Source of the DNA: Gammaproteobacteria bacterium
Lineage (GTDB): Bacteria > Pseudomonadota > Gammaproteobacteria > Ga0077536
Direction: 5' to 3'
DNA: 7,164 nucleotides
Assembly (NCBI GenBank): GCA_003540955.1
Contig: DPMX01000139.1
Location: 1-7,164, forward strand
The notes beneath the pieces are model-generated. The model was given only the letters and a program-made list of their open reading frames with translations, searched no databases and was not told the origin of the DNA. Within the stretch, counting starts at the first letter, position 1. Every line of letters begins with the position of its first letter. Positions 1 through 6,625 of the stretch are shown here, piece by piece. The position numbers were made by a program, and so were the translations under genes.

Positions 1-118
1 CAAACTGCGATTCGATGCTGAGGGCTGCCATCGCACCTCGTAAGGCTTTACCATGCCACCCTGGCTCGTCGGAAAAAATGACGACTTTATTTCCCCCCGC
101 CGCCAAACCTCTATGCAT
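1..118 (-). CDS. Partial RimK-like / ATP-grasp family protein ('ORF7'-type), N-terminus only
   Basis: Only the first 39 codons are present; the gene runs off the left edge. Reading leftward from an ATG at 118-116, the frame stays open to base 1. It encodes a short lead, then a beta-strand and loop with the core VVIFSDEPGWHGKALRGAM (about residues 12-30). This looks like the N-terminus of the RimK-like ATP-grasp proteins (ORF7) that sit next to mch in methylotroph C1 clusters. In that family the N-terminal fold precedes an ATP-grasp ligase domain, which is not visible here. The ATG overlaps the mch stop codon by 8 bases, so translational coupling with mch is likely. The exact start is uncertain: no strong ribosome binding site is seen, and a TTG four codons later is possible. 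Family assignment rests on this short motif plus gene position. Confidence 0.72.
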   Translation of the reverse strand, partial: MHRGLAAGGNKVVIFSDEPGWHGKALRGAMAALSIESQF

Positions 119-1085
119 TCTCAAATGATTCTTCGAGTAAATCTTCGCGCAAATCTCCGGCGAAAAAAGTTCGACCACTATTTATTTCGGTTACTGCACA
201 ATTTGCCGGCGAAAACAACATCGGATCGATTTTGTAGAAGTCGTAATCGCACGCCTTAAAGATCGCCCCAAACGGCCGACCGAAATCGCGTGAGGTTGAA
301 CTCGGAAGTTCAAAAGCCAGTTGCTCTGCCGCATTATCGTCACAGTCGACAAATAGATGGATCTGACCGCCGAATAATATCGCATCGTTTGTCCGCCCCA
401 TTGCGGTCATAAAATCAGCGCTCGGTGGCGGTATCGGTGCGCTGCCAGCACCATCGACGATCTGTGTAAGAGGAAATTTCAATTCGTGCACTTTATGCAT
501 TCCGACTTCGAGTACTCGTGCCACGATCTGCACACCCCCTGCCAAGCTCGTCGTAGGCGTTAAAATTAATGTCAATTGATTCGGTTCTATATTGCAACGA
601 GAAACTATCTTCGCAATCACTTCGGGTGGCGGATGGCGATCCACTTCAAGTACTAACACTGTATCGCCCGAGGGAAGTCGGTAGTTCAATTGGTCAAACA
701 ACGGTTCGTGGCTACCGATCGCTCGAGCCGGCCCGGAACCGAGCGCGTGAAACGCGTCCTTTCCTTCTCCATGACTTAGACTCCATCCTGCGTACTGAGA
801 AGCGAGGCAAGCGATTACAGGATCACTGCTAGTAACGTGTACTTGCCAACACCAACGCCCGAATTTTGGGTTTGTACCAAAACTCACTCGGCCAAGCCCA
901 CCAAGGCAAATTTCGCTGATCTGACGCCCTGCTTCGAGACCACCTGCGACATTGATCCCCGCGTCGATGATTTGCACCCCACTCGGATCTGCAGTCACTT
1001 TGACTCGAAACTTTTCCGGTGCAGTGCGCATAGCGTCAACTAATGGCAGTGACAACTGGCCGACATTGGGCCGACGGTCATTCAT
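111..1085 (-). CDS. mch: Methenyltetrahydromethanopterin cyclohydrolase
   Basis: This cytoplasmic enzyme hydrolyses 5,10-methenyl-H4MPT to formyl-H4MPT, the step feeding the Fhc complex encoded divergently in this window. The 324-residue product matches the family length (about 315-325). Family signatures are visible throughout: AGINVAGGLEAGR (42-54), ICLGGLGRVSFG (59-70), HALGSGPARA (113-122), LTPTTSLAGGVQIVARVLE (175-193), GRTNDAILFGG in the second half, and DYDFYKIDPMLFSPA near the C-terminus. R190 and E193 fall at the RxxE pair that I recall as catalytic in the archaeal enzyme (R183/E186 in Archaeoglobus), so it should be active. The ATG start is supported by a good Shine-Dalgarno sequence 7 bases upstream. 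It is the third gene of the minus-strand set; the next gene begins inside its stop codon. No truncation or frameshift is seen. Confidence 0.97.
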   Translation of the reverse strand: MNDRRPNVGQLSLPLVDAMRTAPEKFRVKVTADPSGVQIIDAGINVAGGLEAGRQISEICLGGLGRVSFGTNPKFGRWCWQVHVTSSDPVIACLASQYAGWSLSHGEGKDAFHALGSGPARAIGSHEPLFDQLNYRLPSGDTVLVLEVDRHPPPEVIAKIVSRCNIEPNQLTLILTPTTSLAGGVQIVARVLEVGMHKVHELKFPLTQIVDGAGSAPIPPPSADFMTAMGRTNDAILFGGQIHLFVDCDDNAAEQLAFELPSSTSRDFGRPFGAIFKACDYDFYKIDPMLFSPANCAVTEINSGRTFFAGDLREDLLEESFENA

Positions 1086-1092
1086 GATTATG

Positions 1093-1100
1093 TCCTTCTC
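1093..1100 (-). promoter_or_regulatory. Ribosome binding site of mch
   Basis: On the minus strand the sequence GAGAAGGA lies 7 bases before the ATG at 1085-1083. It is the clearest Shine-Dalgarno site in the window and fixes the mch start. It lies in the 96-bp gap between the ORF5-type gene and mch, where I see no convincing promoter or terminator, so the two genes are probably co-transcribed. Confidence 0.75.
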
Positions 1101-1181
1101 GCAATCAATACATCAAGTTGAGCAACCCTAGGGCAGCACTTCGTGAAGCGGATGAAGCGTCCAACCGTAGAAGAGAACCTG

Positions 1182-2300
1182 CTAATTTGGTAACTCATTA
1201 TTTAATCTGTCTCGCAGTTCTGCAACTCGATTCTCTAACTTTCTTCTCGTATCCGCCACCGTGGCCGCGGCCGCAGAAATCGAGCACACCGGCATTCCGG
1301 GCAGTAAACAAGTACGTATTCGCGGCCGATCGGTTACCCAGTGTGGCCAGTTTAGCGTTTTTGTCACGAGGATGGGACGCTCGGCATAACAAACTGCCAT
1401 CGCGCGAACTTGCGCGACGGCCGGAAGCGAGGCGTGCACCAACGAATCAGCCTTAAGGTGCGCTTCGAATACATGCTCGGGTTGTGCAAGGAGACCAAAG
1501 GTTGCGGGTGGCCGCGCATTCAATTCGATCAACGAGATATTCCCGTCTCCATCAATGATAAAATCGATCCCGCATAAGCCCCGTAGAGTAAAAGCGTCGT
1601 GTAATTTTTCCACCATCTTCGTCAACTCAATTCGTAAGCGATAAAACCACTGTGGAACAGCAATTGCTCCACTGAAGCGATAAGGCAACTCCGGATGAGG
1701 TTGTAAATTGAGGGCTTCGCATACGCCGAGGAGTAATACCGAGCCCGAGCTAACAATAAATGCAGCCGATAAATGCACTCCAATGTGTTCGTGCTGAAAA
1801 TATTCACGCTGACCAGGAAAGCGGGGCTTATTTGTTCTGGTGACGCCAAAACCCCCACAACTCCCCCGATGCTTTAATAACCACCGACCTTTTTTCGGTA
1901 ACTTACCAAATGCGAACCGCGGAGTTCTGATGTGGTGCGCGGCAAGTGCTCGACTAAAGGTCCGTGGATCATTAACCTTAAAAAACGTCGCAACAGAGCA
2001 GCCCACGATATCCCATCGCCGCGCCAGCGCCGCTAATACATGAGGTTGCGCCTCCAAACCACTACCCCACACGAGAGTCATTGCTCCGTAGCTTGATCGT
2101 ATCGACCGGACTGCTTCATCCACGCTCAGGACGTCGAAATTAAAATCGTGACGTGGCCTTAACGTAATGTGGGTTCGACACGCTATTTCGGTTTCCATAT
2201 CACCAAAAAGATCGACTACCAACGGCTCGTACCCACAAGCGCGCGCAGCCTCGGCAAGTTGGCGTCCGGAACGAGCGATTATCAAAATAAATTTCGACAT
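1182..2300 (-). CDS. ATP-grasp ligase of the methylotroph C1-cluster 'ORF5' type
   Basis: Predicted 372-residue cytoplasmic ATP-grasp enzyme. The N-terminus (FILIIARSGRQLAEAARACGY) looks like the pre-ATP-grasp Rossmann-like domain. The ATP-grasp core follows: WLLKHRGSCGGFGV (140-153) with K143 and a glycine-rich loop for ATP, then GLCGIDFIIDGDG (241-253) with D246, and IELNARPPAT (258-267) with E259 and N261 as likely Mg ligands. About 100 further residues form the C-terminal region. The family joins a carboxylate to an amine using ATP; ORF5-type proteins are conserved beside mch in methylotrophs, so a role in H4MPT or methylofuran synthesis (for example glutamate addition) is inferred, not shown. 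The frame stays open upstream to a GTG at 2390, but the ATG at 2300 directly precedes the first beta-strand and gives the usual N-terminus. Its ribosome binding site is weak. It sits between the beta-RFAP synthase gene and mch on the same strand. Confidence 0.83.
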   Translation of the reverse strand: MSKFILIIARSGRQLAEAARACGYEPLVVDLFGDMETEIACRTHITLRPRHDFNFDVLSVDEAVRSIRSSYGAMTLVWGSGLEAQPHVLAALARRWDIVGCSVATFFKVNDPRTFSRALAAHHIRTPRFAFGKLPKKGRWLLKHRGSCGGFGVTRTNKPRFPGQREYFQHEHIGVHLSAAFIVSSGSVLLLGVCEALNLQPHPELPYRFSGAIAVPQWFYRLRIELTKMVEKLHDAFTLRGLCGIDFIIDGDGNISLIELNARPPATFGLLAQPEHVFEAHLKADSLVHASLPAVAQVRAMAVCYAERPILVTKTLNWPHWVTDRPRIRTCLLPGMPVCSISAAAATVADTRRKLENRVAELRDRLNNELPN

Positions 2301-2425
2301 TCCAAAGAGAGCCGACCTTACCTTTTTTTCAGGTCCAAGTTTGAGACAAGCTGATCCGAAAAAGGATGACCTACAACACCGATACGCCACGCTGTATGGA
2401 CTTTAATGCTAGATACCTTGTCGAC
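2301..2425 (-). other. 125-bp intergenic gap between the beta-RFAP synthase and ORF5-type genes
   Basis: No strong promoter, terminator or hairpin could be picked out by eye. The ORF5 frame extends without a stop through much of this gap to a GTG at 2390, but those 30 codons (many Cys, Ser and Arg) do not look like the family and are probably leader sequence. The gap is longer than the other intra-operon junctions, so an internal promoter is possible but not supported. Confidence 0.4.
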
Positions 2426-3424
2426 TCAAGCGCCCGCCAGAGAAGCCGAGCCTGAGATGTCCTCACGCAAGATAGTAGCACCGTTGTTATCGACCCGGTG
2501 CGCCGAATACCGCAGGCTCGCAACATCTTGGTAACGGTGGGTCAACGCTTCCAGTAGTTGTCCAGCCTTTGCCTCTCCATTCACGAAAGCGAATCCTGTC
2601 GGTCCCCAAGAAGTTTGTCCAACCCCCACTATACCGTGCGTTTGCTGAATCCAGCGCATCGCATCGGCGACTGCTTTACTCGTGAATTGACCGCCTTGGG
2701 AGAGGCCAAAATGGGCTCCCATAGCTCGTTGAATCGCCGAAATATGATCGCTGAAAGAATCGAAATCATGCTCCACAAGTGCTGGGAACACGCCTAAGAG
2801 CGTCCGCCTGCAAAGCGTCGCGGCCAGGGCCTCGTCCATTGCCTGAATCACCTCGAAAGCCGTCACTTCTGCTGCGCCGCTCAAACCCCGCTGAGCCTCG
2901 TCCCAGACGAGAATCACTTGCCATTGCTGCGGGAATTGGAAACGTGCTATCACGGGCGGCACGACCGTACCTGGCGCGTGACCACCGTCGAACAAAAATC
3001 CTCCTGTCTCGAAGACACCAATTCCAACGCCGGAACGTCGACCGCGCCCAGTAAGCACGGCCCGCTGCTGGATGTCACAGTCCAGACCGAATAATTCGGT
3101 TATCGCCGAAGCAACCGCAAGCGCCAATTGCGTGCCCGAGCCAAGCCCCGCGTGTATTGGGATAGAACTTCTAACCGATAAACGAAGGTGACGTGGCAAT
3201 TTTAGGCCATGCAAGACTCTGATAGCGTAGTCTTTTGCACGGACAGAGTCATCTCCGTCGACGTAAAAACTGCTTGATCCTTCGGCAGTTACTCGAGTCG
3301 AAAGGCCATTCAAACCTAGACCGAGGCTGCCAAATCTGCGACCAAGGTTGCCGTTTAAATCAACAAACCCTAGATGCAAGCGCCCATGTGATTCAACGGT
3401 AATACGATGAGACGAGTCAGTCAT
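2426..3424 (-). CDS. Beta-ribofuranosylaminobenzene 5'-phosphate (beta-RFAP) synthase
   Basis: Catalyses the first committed step toward the arylamine part of H4MPT: 4-hydroxybenzoate plus PRPP gives beta-RFAP, CO2 and pyrophosphate. The 332-residue product belongs to the GHMP-kinase-like fold. Diagnostic segments are HGRLHLGFVDLNGNLGRRFGS (13-33), the glycine loop PIHAGLGSGTQLALA (89-103), GRGRRSGVGIGVFETGGFLFDGG (126-148) and VGQTSWGPTGFAF (268-280). This gene is called ORF4 in methylotroph C1 clusters. The frame continues 28 codons upstream to a TTG at 3508, but family N-termini begin a few residues before the RLHLGF motif, and a candidate promoter lies inside that extension, so the ATG at 3424 is chosen. 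AAGGA lies 13 bases upstream of it; a GTG immediately before the ATG would have better spacing. It is the first gene of the minus-strand set and is divergent from fhcB. Intact. Confidence 0.95.
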   Translation of the reverse strand: MTDSSHRITVESHGRLHLGFVDLNGNLGRRFGSLGLGLNGLSTRVTAEGSSSFYVDGDDSVRAKDYAIRVLHGLKLPRHLRLSVRSSIPIHAGLGSGTQLALAVASAITELFGLDCDIQQRAVLTGRGRRSGVGIGVFETGGFLFDGGHAPGTVVPPVIARFQFPQQWQVILVWDEAQRGLSGAAEVTAFEVIQAMDEALAATLCRRTLLGVFPALVEHDFDSFSDHISAIQRAMGAHFGLSQGGQFTSKAVADAMRWIQQTHGIVGVGQTSWGPTGFAFVNGEAKAGQLLEALTHRYQDVASLRYSAHRVDNNGATILREDISGSASLAGA

Positions 3425-3479
3425 CACGATCGTGAGATCCTTATTCAATGCCCATTTTACGTCAACGCGAGGAGACCCG

Positions 3480-3508
3480 CCTATATCACTTTGGAATAGT
3501 TTACTCAA
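3480..3508 (-). promoter_or_regulatory. Candidate sigma70-type promoter for the beta-RFAP synthase / ORF5 / mch operon
   Basis: Minus-strand TTGAGT (3508-3503) and TATAGG (3485-3480) are separated by exactly 17 bases; each matches 4 of 6 consensus positions. A start site near 3473 would leave a leader of about 50 bases before the ATG at 3424. This agrees with the chosen start and argues against the TTG at 3508. Consensus matching only. Confidence 0.45.
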
Positions 3509-3527
3509 TAATTACGGGATAGATAGT
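3500..3527 (+). promoter_or_regulatory. Weak candidate promoter for the fhc operon
   Basis: Plus-strand TTTACT (3500-3505) and GATAGT (3522-3527) with a 16-base spacer; each matches 4 of 6 sigma70 positions. It would give a leader of about 100 bases before fhcB. Its -35 box covers the same bases as the -35 box of the opposing promoter. No better plus-strand candidate was found, but the match is weak. Confidence 0.25.
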
Positions 3528-3573
3528 GTGCGCTGTTAGCCGTTGTGCTAAGTTACCCATTGCTTGCTGCGGT

Positions 3574-3589
3574 TGCCGGAAGCGCGGCA
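3574..3589 (+). other. Short inverted repeat in the fhcB leader
   Basis: TGCCG (3574-3578) and CGGCA (3585-3589) can pair around a 6-base loop, about 45 bases before the fhcB start. No T-run follows, so it is not a classical terminator. It could be a leader hairpin or a protein-binding site, or chance. Confidence 0.25.
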
Positions 3590-3634
3590 GACTAACGAGA
3601 CATTTTCTAATCAGAAAGACTCAAGACGGGTACT

Positions 3635-4921
3635 GTGTCGAAGACATCAAAATCCGGATCCAATAGAAGTGAGCACCTCCAGGATGTGGCTTGTCCTTTC
3701 TGCTCGCTCCTGTGCGACGATCTTTCACTCTCGGTTACCGACAATAAGATCGTCGTGGCCAGTAACGATTGTCACCGAGCAAAGCTCGGATTCGAGCTTG
3801 ATCCCGGTCGCCAATACCCCCAGATCGAAGGTCAGCGCGTAAGCCAAACTGCAGCGATTAAGGCTGCGGTAAAACTATTGCGCCGTGGACACCGACCATT
3901 AATCAGCGGACTCGGTGCCGATATCGAAGGGGTACGAGAAACGATACGCCTGGCCGAGTTGTCAAAAGCCATTGTGGATCACGGCAATTCTGCAGACTTC
4001 GACATCGGCATGCGCGTAATGCAAAAAAAAGGCTGGTACATGACTACTTTGGCCGAATTACGTAACCGTTCAGATCTTGTTGTTATCGTCGGCGCGGATA
4101 TCGTCGGCAATTATGAAAATTTTGCGCGGCGCGTACTTGCGCCTAAACAAAACTTGCACCTCCAAAAATCCAAACGACGCCGCGTGTTCTATATCGGAGA
4201 TATAGCAACAGCACCGAAATCAACCAAAGCTTGTGTGATCGAAAGCATCCATTGCGATTCCAGCCGTATTGCCGAGATAATGGCAGCACTACGAGCCTGT
4301 ATCTCTGGTCGGTTGTTACAAGCGAAGTGCGTCGCAAAGACCCGAATGGGTGAGGTCGAAGCGCTAGGCAAGGCGATCAAAGAAGCAGACTATCCTGTGT
4401 TCGTGTGGGCGCCTGCACATCTTCCTAGCGTCCAGGCGGATCTCACAATCCAGTCTATCGCTCGTATTATTGATGATTTGAATAGAACGCAACGCGCTGC
4501 TGGGCTCGCCCTTGGTGGCGATAACGGCGGAATGAGCGCGGCCAATGTCTGTACATGGCTCACTGGTTACCCGCTACATGTGTCGTTTGCTGGAAAGACC
4601 ATTGACTACGACCCTGTTCAATATAAAACGAGCGCGCTACTCGAACACAAGACTATTGATACGCTAGTTTGGATAGACTCAATCGGAAATACAGCAGCCC
4701 CTGCAACAGACCCCGGGGTCAGGAGAATTGTCATTGGCAGAGCCTCGACTGAACAGGGGTCGATCGCTGATGTGTTCATTCCGGTCGGCGTTCCGGGAAT
4801 CGACCATGCGGGGACAATGATCCGGACCGACTCAGTTGTATCCATTCATCTCGATCGGGTCCGCACGTCGCGCGCACCGAGTGTGCGCAAGATCATCCGT
4901 TCGATAGTCGAGCAGTGGTAA
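3635..4921 (+). CDS. fhcB: Formyltransferase/hydrolase complex subunit B (FwdB/FmdB homologue)
   Basis: This 428-residue protein is the bacterial relative of the catalytic B subunit of archaeal formylmethanofuran dehydrogenase, in the molybdopterin oxidoreductase family. In bacteria it is a structural part of the Fhc complex, which does no redox chemistry. Visible features: an N-terminal CPFCSLLCDDL segment (C20, C23, C27) plus C46, spaced as in the archaeal [4Fe-4S] motif; a first Rossmann-like block ending TTLAELRNRSDLVVIVGAD (137-155); CTWLTGYPLHVSF in the second half; and a C-terminal block with ADVFIPVGVPGIDHAGTMIR. By eye-alignment with the archaeal family as I remember it, the tungsten/molybdenum-ligand cysteine is replaced by D121 and the next histidine by F122, consistent with loss of dehydrogenase function. 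The start is a GTG; only a weak purine-rich sequence (GACGGG) precedes it. It is the first gene of the plus-strand operon, 39 bp before fhcA. Confidence 0.93.
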   Translation: MSKTSKSGSNRSEHLQDVACPFCSLLCDDLSLSVTDNKIVVASNDCHRAKLGFELDPGRQYPQIEGQRVSQTAAIKAAVKLLRRGHRPLISGLGADIEGVRETIRLAELSKAIVDHGNSADFDIGMRVMQKKGWYMTTLAELRNRSDLVVIVGADIVGNYENFARRVLAPKQNLHLQKSKRRRVFYIGDIATAPKSTKACVIESIHCDSSRIAEIMAALRACISGRLLQAKCVAKTRMGEVEALGKAIKEADYPVFVWAPAHLPSVQADLTIQSIARIIDDLNRTQRAAGLALGGDNGGMSAANVCTWLTGYPLHVSFAGKTIDYDPVQYKTSALLEHKTIDTLVWIDSIGNTAAPATDPGVRRIVIGRASTEQGSIADVFIPVGVPGIDHAGTMIRTDSVVSIHLDRVRTSRAPSVRKIIRSIVEQW

Positions 4922-4960
4922 GTTGAGCACTCAGTACGACAGCGTAACCAGAGCGTACCA

Positions 4961-6625
4961 ATGCTAACCCGACTTCGCGGCGCTAAGGTGTACGATCCCA
5001 GCAACGGTGTCGATGGGGAGATACAGGACATCTACATCCAGGGTAACCGAATTGCAGAACCTCCCATAAATGTCCGTAGCGTAGACAAAACCGTTGACAT
5101 CCGCGGATGTGTAGTGATGGCCGGCGGGATCGATATCCACACGCACATCGGCGGCGGCAAGGTTAATATCGCCCGTATGTTGCTTCCCGAAGACCACCAG
5201 CGCGATTTAGTTGCACGAGGACGTCATCCACGCATGGGCTGCGGTCATGCCGCGCCATCCACACTAACTACTGGTTATCGCTATGCTGAAATGGGTTACA
5301 CCGCATGTTTTGAACCCGCAATGCTACCGGTCAACGCGCGCCAAGCACATATGGAGATGGCCGACACACCAATTATAGACAAGGGGGCATACGCGCTACT
5401 TGGCAATGATGACTTCCTACTACGCCTACTGGCACGACCCGCCGACAACGAAGTTGTACGCGATTACGTTGCATGGATCTTACGGGCGACACAAGCTCTT
5501 GCCATCAAAATCGTCAACCCTGGCGGTATCAATGCGTTCAAGTTCAATCAACGCAAACTCGATCTCGATGAGAAAAACGATTCCTACCAAGTCACTCCAC
5601 GACAGATACTAAAAGTCTTAGCAAAATCAGTCCAAGATCTAGGCTTGAATCACCCTCTACACATCCACGGTTGCAACCTCGGTGTTCCAGGGAATATGGC
5701 CACAACACTCGATATGATTCGGGGCCTTGATGGGATAGCAGCCCATCTCACGCACCTACAATTTCATAGCTATGGGGTTGAAGGCGATCGACGTTTTTCG
5801 TCTGGTGCGGCCGCCATCGCTGAGGTTATCAATGCTAATCCGAATCTCTCCATCGACGTCGGACAGGTGATGTTTGGACAAACCGTGACCGAATCTAGTG
5901 ATACCATGCAGCAATACGCCGGGCATGTATTCGCTGACCCTAAAAAATGGGTTGGCATGGATATCGAATGCGACGCTGGCTGCGGGGTGGTACCGTTTCG
6001 CTACAAAGATATGAGCTTTGTCAACGCTCTCCAATGGGCTATCGGCCTTGAATTATTTCTGCTCGTGGAGGATCCGTGGCGAATATTCTTAACGACTGAT
6101 CACCCGAACGGCGCCCCATTCACAAGCTACCCACACTTGATCAGGTTACTAGCTGACCAGAGCTTCCGTAGCGACATGCTTGCTACGATAAACGCAGATG
6201 CCGCTCACGCAAGCGACCTTGCGTCTATAAAGCGTGAATACAGCTTGTATGAGATCGCAATAATCACCCGCGCAGGGCCGGCAAAATCGCTAGGTCTGCA
6301 AAATAAAGGCCATCTTGGACCCGGTGCAGACGCGGACATCGCCGTCTATCGTGAACACAAGGACTACGAACGCATGTTTACCACGCCGCAATATGTCTAT
6401 AAAAACGGTACGCTTGTCGTATACAAAGGCAGGGTGTGCGATGAGGCCCCCGGTACGACCCATGTAACTCGATCAGACTTCAATCCAACTATCGAAACAA
6501 AGCTCAATCGATATTTCAATCGATATATGACGATGAAGAAAAATCAGATTATCATTAATGACGACGAAATTCGCGATCACGGCAGAGGCAAATTAAAGAT
6601 CCATCGAGCGCGACGCAGGTTATGA
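4961..6625 (+). CDS. fhcA: Formyltransferase/hydrolase complex subunit A, formylmethylofuran hydrolase
   Basis: Metal-dependent amidohydrolase that releases formate from formyl-methylofuran inside the Fhc complex; homologue of archaeal FwdA/FmdA. The 554-residue length is typical. Expected active-site elements are present: GGIDIHTHIGGG (55-66) with H60 and H62 as zinc ligands; K183 in ALAIKIVNPGG, the position of the modified (carboxylated in archaea) metal-bridging lysine; histidines in HIHGCNLGVPGN (234-245) and AHLTHLQFHSYG (261-272); and TTDHPNGAPFTSYP with D380, the likely catalytic aspartate. The C-terminal part returns to the small beta-sandwich domain (GADADIAVYR, then YKNGTLVVYKGR). 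It follows fhcB by 39 bp and its stop overlaps the fhcD start as ATGA, so fhcA and fhcD are translationally coupled. The start ATG lacks a strong ribosome binding site but gives the family N-terminus. All catalytic positions I can place are intact. Confidence 0.97.
   Translation: MLTRLRGAKVYDPSNGVDGEIQDIYIQGNRIAEPPINVRSVDKTVDIRGCVVMAGGIDIHTHIGGGKVNIARMLLPEDHQRDLVARGRHPRMGCGHAAPSTLTTGYRYAEMGYTACFEPAMLPVNARQAHMEMADTPIIDKGAYALLGNDDFLLRLLARPADNEVVRDYVAWILRATQALAIKIVNPGGINAFKFNQRKLDLDEKNDSYQVTPRQILKVLAKSVQDLGLNHPLHIHGCNLGVPGNMATTLDMIRGLDGIAAHLTHLQFHSYGVEGDRRFSSGAAAIAEVINANPNLSIDVGQVMFGQTVTESSDTMQQYAGHVFADPKKWVGMDIECDAGCGVVPFRYKDMSFVNALQWAIGLELFLLVEDPWRIFLTTDHPNGAPFTSYPHLIRLLADQSFRSDMLATINADAAHASDLASIKREYSLYEIAIITRAGPAKSLGLQNKGHLGPGADADIAVYREHKDYERMFTTPQYVYKNGTLVVYKGRVCDEAPGTTHVTRSDFNPTIETKLNRYFNRYMTMKKNQIIINDDEIRDHGRGKLKIHRARRRL

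Noticed and set aside
569..1043. Two plus-strand open frames antisense to mch
   Set aside because: Both are wholly inside the well-conserved mch gene on the other strand and resemble no protein family.
1118..1456. Open frame of 112 codons on the plus strand
   Set aside because: It lies antisense mainly to the C-terminal coding part of the ATP-grasp gene, has no ribosome binding site or recognisable domain, and its composition (Pro/Arg/Ala-rich) is typical of a shadow frame.
2301..2390. 30-codon N-terminal extension of the ATP-grasp gene from a GTG
   Set aside because: The extension is rich in Cys, Ser and Arg and precedes a normal start of the first beta-strand; it is probably an untranslated leader that is open by chance.
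3425..3508. 28-codon N-terminal extension of beta-RFAP synthase from a TTG
   Set aside because: Family members start just before the RLHLGF motif, and a plausible promoter lies inside the extension.
4922..4960. 39-bp fhcB-fhcA gap as possible regulatory site
   Set aside because: No promoter, hairpin or strong ribosome binding site is visible; it is an ordinary intra-operon spacer.
4618..5031. Minus-strand open frames across the fhcB/fhcA junction
   Set aside because: They are antisense to conserved fhcB and fhcA coding sequence, with no family resemblance or start signals.
6504..6526. Tandem direct repeat TCAATCGATAT, two copies 12 bases apart
   Set aside because: It is in frame inside fhcA and encodes NRY-F-NRY near the C-terminus; it looks like a small coding repeat without independent function.
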